DNA of 64,000 bases from Acestrorhynchus altus (lineage: Eukaryota > Chordata > Actinopteri > Characiformes > Acestrorhynchidae), in assembly GCA_034509495.1 (NCBI GenBank), contig CM067512.1:3217699-3281698 (forward strand), in the 5' to 3' direction. The notes beneath the pieces are model-generated. The model was not told the origin of the DNA. It made no database searches and saw only the letters and a list, made by a program, of their open reading frames with translations. This document shows positions 57,701-64,000 of this stretch, in pieces (positions within the stretch are counted from its first letter, which is position 1; each line of letters starts with the position of its first letter). The position numbers and the translations under genes are program-made.

Positions 57701-58379
57701 GATATTGAGGCTTAAAGTCTTCATAGTCACATTGACATATAAGCGTGCAGAAGTCAGTCTCTTAGTTTGCTGCTGCTGTCCACACAAATCCCGTCACACC
57801 CCAACTCATATTTCCGATTCTCTGTCCCTGTCCTCATTCCCGCCCCACTTGACCTTTCTCTTCTGAAGGCCTCTGTCCTTCGCTTTAGCCCTCCCACTAT
57901 CGCAATGATGTATGGACCAGCATACGTATACGATCACACTGGAACTGCCACTCTGCACACATAGTGAAAATAGTTGTGGGCGGCAGTGCCTTTGAGCTAA
58001 ACTGGCTCATCGTGCTGACCAGTGTCCACTTACAAGCCCCCATAAACCTACAACACAGGTAAAAATATACGCCTTCCTGAGCCCCAGTCGTAAACACTAC
58101 TGGGCATGGAAGGGGCTGCGGTGGTGATGGCTCAATACTGTGGGCCAACACACATTCCAGGCCGAGGGATGTGGGAACAGCGCCACCAGAGTGGTTTTTT
58201 CTATCATATTTATTTTTGTGTACTAGAACATCTATATCTGCATTGATGTACACAAACCAGTACCATTGACTCCATGACACTACAAGGCCAAATAAACACA
58301 CTATTAATTACTCATAAGCACAAAAACAACATTAGGTTAATCATTAATTAATTATTGCTGATAAGTGTGGACTGCATTC

Positions 58380-58620
58380 TGGACGGTCAGTCATAAATGA
58401 GCCATAACATTAAACCCACCTGCCTAATATTGGGTAGGTCCTCCTTATGCCTGTAAAACAAATCTGCCCTGTTGAGGCACAGCCTCTGCCAGACCTCTAA
58501 CATTGTCCTGTGGTATCTGGCACCAAGACTCAGACAGTGCTTTGAAGTGGGACCTCCATGAGCATCTCTGAGCCTACATGCCATGACCTTCTCACCTGTT
58601 CACCAGCTTGAGAACAGGTG
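58380..58620. mobile_element. Interspersed repeat fragment
   Basis: Contains atgagccataacattaaacc, ctaatattgggtaggtcctc and tgtggtatctggcaccaaga. This is a widespread non-autonomous repeat type in teleosts as I recall it. No coding capacity is kept. Confidence 0.45.
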
Positions 58621-58904
58621 GATCACTTTTTCTGCTTGCCTATTTTTCCAGCTTTCAGCACATCGACTGAATAACTGACTACTCACTTGCTCTCAAACAC
58701 TTCTCAACCCACGAGAGATGCCATTTGAACCACATAATCAAGTTGTTCAAGTGTTTTTTCATGTTATGGCACACAGGTTTATCAGTTTAACCTACCATAA
58801 CAAAGCTCATGCATCCATTAAGAATATAACGTTTCCTGTTCTAAGAAAGTTGTAAATTAGTAGATTTTCATTTTGATTTTTGGGGGGTTTTTATAAAAAA
58901 AACC

Positions 58905-59020
58905 CTGTAAGGAGGGGCGACATGGTGCCCATGCAGTAGTGCTTGTGTTGCACAGCTCCAGGGGTCTGGGGTTGTGGGTCTGATCCCTGCTAAGGTCACT
59001 GTCTGTGAGGAGAATGGTGC
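58905..59020 (+). mobile_element. Short interspersed repeat fragment
   Basis: Contains ggcgacatggtgcccatgca, gttgcacagctccaggggtc and tcactgtctgtgaggagaat, the block order of a common fish short repeat. Confidence 0.45.
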
Positions 59021-61759
59021 GTTACTTTAAATAAGCTATAATATAATGGTTCAGTATTGAATTAAATATAGTTACTAGTAAAATAACCCTTTGTAAGTAT
59101 GAAATACGCAGCTGCCTATTGCTGTTAGGATCATTCTAAAGGCTAAATTAGAATTAGAATAGATCTGTTCTGAATTATAAATGGACTTAAAGGGAAAAGT
59201 AAGATGATAAAATGAAGAATTTACATGTTTTAAAATCACATTAAGAGTCTAAACTCATGGAGAGTAATAGTAATTATATACTTATTATAACTTATATAAT
59301 GATATAAATCTATGTGTGGTGATTTGGATGCAACTGTCTGTCTCTAATGTGAGTAACAGAGTCTTACAGTGTTATTACGATCCATGGTTCTTACGGTACA
59401 GCAATAGCTTACGCTGACCATTTGTCTAAAACGAACAACTTGCCAGACGTCTATATTCGGCCACTGAGAGGGGGTCCGCATTTCTCTTTGTTAGGCCTCT
59501 TTGCAATAATGGCACGAACGAAAACACAAAATGTGATACTCTGACATCCTGAACAGAAAGTATGTGTTTCTCCCCCTCCTTCTCTCTCTTGCTGAGTTGA
59601 ATAAAAGCACCAAGTTGGAGGGAAATTGACTTTATAAGTCTGTTTGTGTGTGTTTCAGGTCTCGGACATATGGTTAAAGGCTTTACTGGATTTTCCTGGT
59701 GAGGCAGCAAGGCTCTGAGACACTGTGTGAGAGAAGGAGACTCAACATTTCTATGTTATCTAGAAAATCACAACACATTAGGTGCCTTAATGCCAAATAC
59801 TTCTCAAAGCAGCATGAACAGAGGTGGGACGTGTGCTACATTTAGGCTATACACAGTGGAAGCGGAAATGAAGAGTAATCTGATAATAATCAAATAGTAA
59901 ATGTATGTTGTTTTTTCTCTAGAACAGTACATGCAGTATTTTAAACTTAACTCAAACATGTGTAAAGTTTCTACTGACCTTCGTAACCCATTATTTCAAA
60001 CCCTTTAAATAGTCAAGCCAGACTTTTGCCAATTGGAGAAACTGCATTTTTCTAATATTTTTAACCTGCTTTTTTAAAAGACCTGATGACAATTTTCAAA
60101 AAATCTTCAATTCTACATCTAAAGAAATTAATATATCACATTCTTGCATAAACCTTGTATCTCCATTCTCACCATTTTTCTTTTTTTCATACAATGTAAA
60201 TCTGGTGGATGTTATTTGCATTGTGTCAGAATGTCTTGATGACTGAACTAATAGAAAAGCTCCATAATGACTAGGAATAAAATTGAAGTTCCTTTGAAGG
60301 AACTTTGAAAGTTTGAGGAGTTTTTTCTGTAATATTTCTGTAATTTCTTAAGGTTTTAGCTTGACATTGATGTAGAAAACTAATACATTTAGTGCATAAT
60401 AAATCCTATCCTATCATATAACAGCACAATAGATTATACAGTTTTCCATAAGACCACTGACAAAATCATTGTGGACTTAAAATTATATGTATCATATATG
60501 ATATGTATAAGACATTTAAGTGTAGAGATAATTAAATAAGAAAAGCTTGAGACTTCTTACGTCACACATTATGTTTCATCTATAAGCATCACAAAGGACG
60601 TGCTTAATTTCACACCTGATTTCAGTTCATTCGCACTACCACTGGTAGACTGATACAAGCACTGGGATACATTATGAACTGCAGTAACGTTAATTGTCAT
60701 CTATTATTCAATCCCTGTTAAATGCTGTTTGCATTAATCCTGCTTTTAAAGTTGTGGAGACATGACCTTTCGACAGGTTTTCCCACCAGCTGCTATATCC
60801 GACTCCAATCTTTTGCCAAGCTATTCTGGTTAACTGTTTACCATAAGGCAGTATAAATTGCTTTGGGCACATTGTATTTGCAGGTAAACTCTGAGATTGT
60901 TGAAAAGTTGATTATAGCCATGTGTCTGTCTGTGTGTGTGTGTGATGATGTGTGACGCAAAATAACATGAAATGTGCACAATGCTGAAAATGTGTAACTT
61001 ATTTCTAAAACTGTCCCAAACCACATCACAGGCAAGACGCTCACCACAGTTCTGAAATTGTGCTTAGCGGTTTATAGTCCACACTGTAATCTTTGTATTC
61101 ACATTTCTGCACATATATAGTTTTAACGTTGTTAGAAACTAAGGTCAATATTTATAACAGTGGGATTAACACTTTTTTTCTGGAGTCTTTTCTGGATTTG
61201 ATTTAAAGTTTATTGATATCATCTCTCTTAAAACATCTGAACTGACAAAGCCATAGTATGTAAGGTGGGTGTTTAGCGAATATGAACCACGAGTGCTAAG
61301 AATTAGACTGCAGGTACATGCAAATCCATCCAAGCACATATGCATGGGTGTCGTTGTTAAGTCATGTGTAAAGTGTGTGAGGCTAGAGGTTAAGAGCGCT
61401 CTTTTCCGTGACGGTGTGTTAACTCTCTTGACCCCAAAATAAACAAACCCATCCACCCCTCCCTGCAGTGAAATGTTTCCATGTGTTTGTTGATGCTGGA
61501 CGTGTTGGTGTTTGTGGGAACAGCCAGTGTATTGGGTGGCACTGCCATTCTAGGGTCATTACTATGGTCAGTAGTGAGCAAAATAAGCCAAGAGGAAGTT
61601 TATCCACACACTCAGACAGATACAGCACGTCAATGTCCTTTAGGCTGTTCCGCCACTTTCCCTGTAGACATATCATATTACTGTGCCAGTCCTCTTATTA
61701 CCTTCAAGCATGTTCAAACACTCAGAGCTTTAGATGGATCACATATGCATATATACACT

Positions 61760-61795
61760 GCTTACCTGCAAGGCAAACAGTGAGGAAAGTGGTCA
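61760..61795 (-). promoter_or_regulatory. col23a1: Candidate recursive (ratchet) splice site in the 5' intron of col23a1
   Basis: On the minus strand a pyrimidine-rich run ends in tttgccttgcag and is joined at once to gtaagc. This is a complete acceptor fused to a complete donor, with a zero-length exon between 61766 and 61765. A plausible branch sequence (ttgac) lies about 25-30 nt upstream. In vertebrates such sites are used to remove very long introns in steps, and the first COL23A1 intron is very long in mammals. The motif is visible; use in vivo is inference. Confidence 0.4.
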
Positions 61796-63361
61796 AATAG
61801 TCAAAACTAATAACCAAAAAGCATCTTCAAGGCTGTACCATATAAAGCAAATACTAGTACTGGCTCTGTATTGCTATGAAATACAATTGCAGTATTACTG
61901 ACTGGTCAGCAAACTCATACAGCATACTGAAAATAATATTGGGACTGTACGAGAAATCCAATACCTCAGACAACTAAGACTACTATTATATTATTACAGG
62001 TTATATAAGCTTTCTAGAAAATAGATAGAGTTGGGTGAGGCTTACAATCTGGCTTAAAAACGTAAAAATTCAACAGTAGGTCCCCCTGGACTCATACACA
62101 GCAGATGTATGGACAGGTGGCAAGAGTCTTAATTTGAAAATTTACAACATTGTATGGAGCTGTGATAACTTCCCTGTTCAAACAGCAGAACTGTAACACG
62201 GTGGTCAGGAGGTCAGGAAGGATGTTTCATCTTTCATCTGGAACTCTTTGGTGTTATACTGTACCTTAGAGAGTAGGTAAATGTTCTCAGTGTCTTAAAG
62301 GTGCAACAGAATGTGAAAAACTGCATTTATCTTGGCATAGTTGCACACGTTTGGAGCATGGGAGTCACAAACCACGAACCCTGAATGCTGCTGTTCCACC
62401 TTCAAAATCCATGTAAGTAAAACACAAAACACATAAATTCCAAAACTCCATGGTTATGTCACCGTCAAGGCTCATTTTATTTATAACCCTATACTTTACA
62501 TAAACCTGGCTCACTAGTGAAAGTCAAAAACAATGGTTACAACAACTACTGGATTAAATACTGGGGACATGGACTACCATAATCAAATTAGAAGTATATG
62601 CACTGTATCACAATGACCAAATAAGATATGCACCAAAATGTTTTATCTTTGAGATTAATCAATTCCCTCTTTTCTCAAAAAAAAGAGAAAAAAGTAAAGC
62701 GTTCCTGATGGAAAATGTTTATAACCATCCAAATAAGCAGGCAGATTATCCTGAGGGGTGGCTATACTGGTATATTTTCCGTGTTTTTGTGATTTGGAGA
62801 TTTGAAGGGCATTTCATGTCACAGTAGTCACACATGCCTAAAGGTTTAGTGATCAGCAGGTGGATTATCCATAGTCCCAGCCTATGAAAAGGGTTATGTT
62901 AAGTTCAGTAAGCAGTTGCTTTTTATACACAATGTTTTTCTTTCCCAGTGTCTGTTTTCGATTGAGTTGTAACTCACTTTATACATTTTGCCTTCACACT
63001 GTATTACTGTATCACTGTTCCATATTAAACAGTGAATGTGCCTTGCTTTCCTCTGAATAAAATTACCCTGCCATGAGTGTGGGGCAGTGTGTAGCCTAAA
63101 AGGCGCACTGCTTAATTCAAAGAGGCCGATGGAGGTCTCCGCAGTCCTGAGCTCAGTTGAGGGTAAACAGACAAGTATGCAGGTGGTCCTCATTCACTGA
63201 TTACACACTCATGCCTTGGCGTGAGGTGCATATCCATAAAATGTGGACCAGGCTAGACTAGGAGGGCTCCCAAGATTGCACAAAACGTAAGATCAGTGAT
63301 ACGAATGAATTACAGAATAAATAATTTTAGTTGGATTATTCCCAAGTACAGGCAAGCATTT

Positions 63362-63396
<35 letters not shown>
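63362..63396. repeat. (TA)n tract
   Basis: About 17 units. Confidence 0.95.
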
Positions 63397-63397
<1 letters not shown>

Positions 63398-64000
63398 ACT
63401 CCTTCAGCTGAACAAAACTGAACTTCATAAGGGAAAGAGAGTGAGGGCACACAAACTGAGAACAACACTATTCAGTAAGACTCAAAAATAATAAAAGTGA
63501 TAATACACTGTAAACAATTATATAATATGTGGAGTCTGTAAGCCACCACCAGTGGTGTGAACCAGGTAAAAAAGCAGATCTTTTTCTTTTTTCTTACACA
63601 AGCCCATCCTAAAAGGAAAAACAACTGAAGCAATGTAACAAGGTTGTAAATAGGCTTGTTAAACATTGTCTGAGAGTTTTTCATCCCAGTGGTATGTAGG
63701 CTATTTGATATTTATAGATCAAAGAACATCTTAATACTCAATAAACATATTCTTAAGCACCTTTAATGACTGTATGGCAAAAAAACATTCCAACAAATTG
63801 GAAGAACCATGAATAACATTTTTTTACAGGAGGACAGGAAGACTTCAAAATTAACTCTATTATTGCTCATTTATAGCAAATCCAAGAAGCTCAGCTCGCC
63901 AGGCAAGAAATCTTTTAGCAGATTTTATGATAAACCGACATGAAAATAGCTGTAACACAACCCAAAGTTTTTGTATTCCTGCAAATATTCAGTGCAACCA

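Larger units (their letters stand above)
56075..64000 (-). other. col23a1: Partial upstream col23a1 intron
   Basis: No exon ending in phase 1 with a cysteine or stalk-like segment, and no transmembrane-coding segment, was found on the minus strand. The stretch contains family A, B and E repeats and the candidate recursive splice site. Confidence 0.6.

Noticed and set aside
1..64000. CRISPR arrays, operons, phage or insertion sequences, tRNA or rRNA genes
   Set aside because: The tandem arrays are minisatellites without unique spacers. The sequence is vertebrate nuclear DNA, and I could recognise no tRNA or rRNA gene by eye.

Overview
This is vertebrate nuclear DNA, most likely from a teleost fish. 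Genes are split into small exons, introns carry long CA, GT, TA, GATA and ATT microsatellites, and decayed Tc1-type transposons are common. Several dispersed repeats look like families I associate with otophysan fish (catfish, characin and relatives); that placement is inference. No bacterial, phage or CRISPR feature is present.

The main gene is on the minus strand. It is the ectodomain part of a transmembrane collagen that I identify as collagen XXIII alpha 1 (col23a1). I assembled 26 coding exons plus a final exon that supplies the stop, from 56074 down to 20405. Every junction keeps the reading frame: all exons are phase 0 except the first two, which bracket an 8-nt microexon. Together they give 422 residues: Gly-X-Y blocks broken by two short non-collagenous segments, then a C-terminal NC1 with the cysteine motifs GLDQPCPV and GPDGLPIAGCWHK. 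The cytoplasmic and transmembrane exons are not here, so they must lie beyond 64000 across a long first intron. That intron carries a textbook recursive splice motif at 61765/61766.

Layout: 1-6900 is repeat-rich flank with a LINE fragment, SINE-like copies and MITEs. 6905-7890 and about 8255-8690 are two minisatellites around a short GC-rich island. 9000-12780 is flank dense in microsatellites. 12780-16405 holds a CpG-rich promoter and a plus-strand gene that I cannot name: three phase-compatible 5' exons, an ambiguous 3' part, and a good polyA signal at 16382. About 16960-20404 is the probable col23a1 3'UTR, tail-to-tail with the plus-strand gene. 20405-56074 is col23a1, with introns full of Tc1 relics, MITEs and tandem repeats. 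56075-64000 is upstream intron with no exon found.

Collagen XXIII is a type II membrane collagen that trimerises and can be shed. The plus-strand gene shows no evident functional link to it. No convincing wholly new system was found. The items most worth checking are the split-off stop codon, the 8-nt exon, the recursive splice site and the unnamed gene at 12965.
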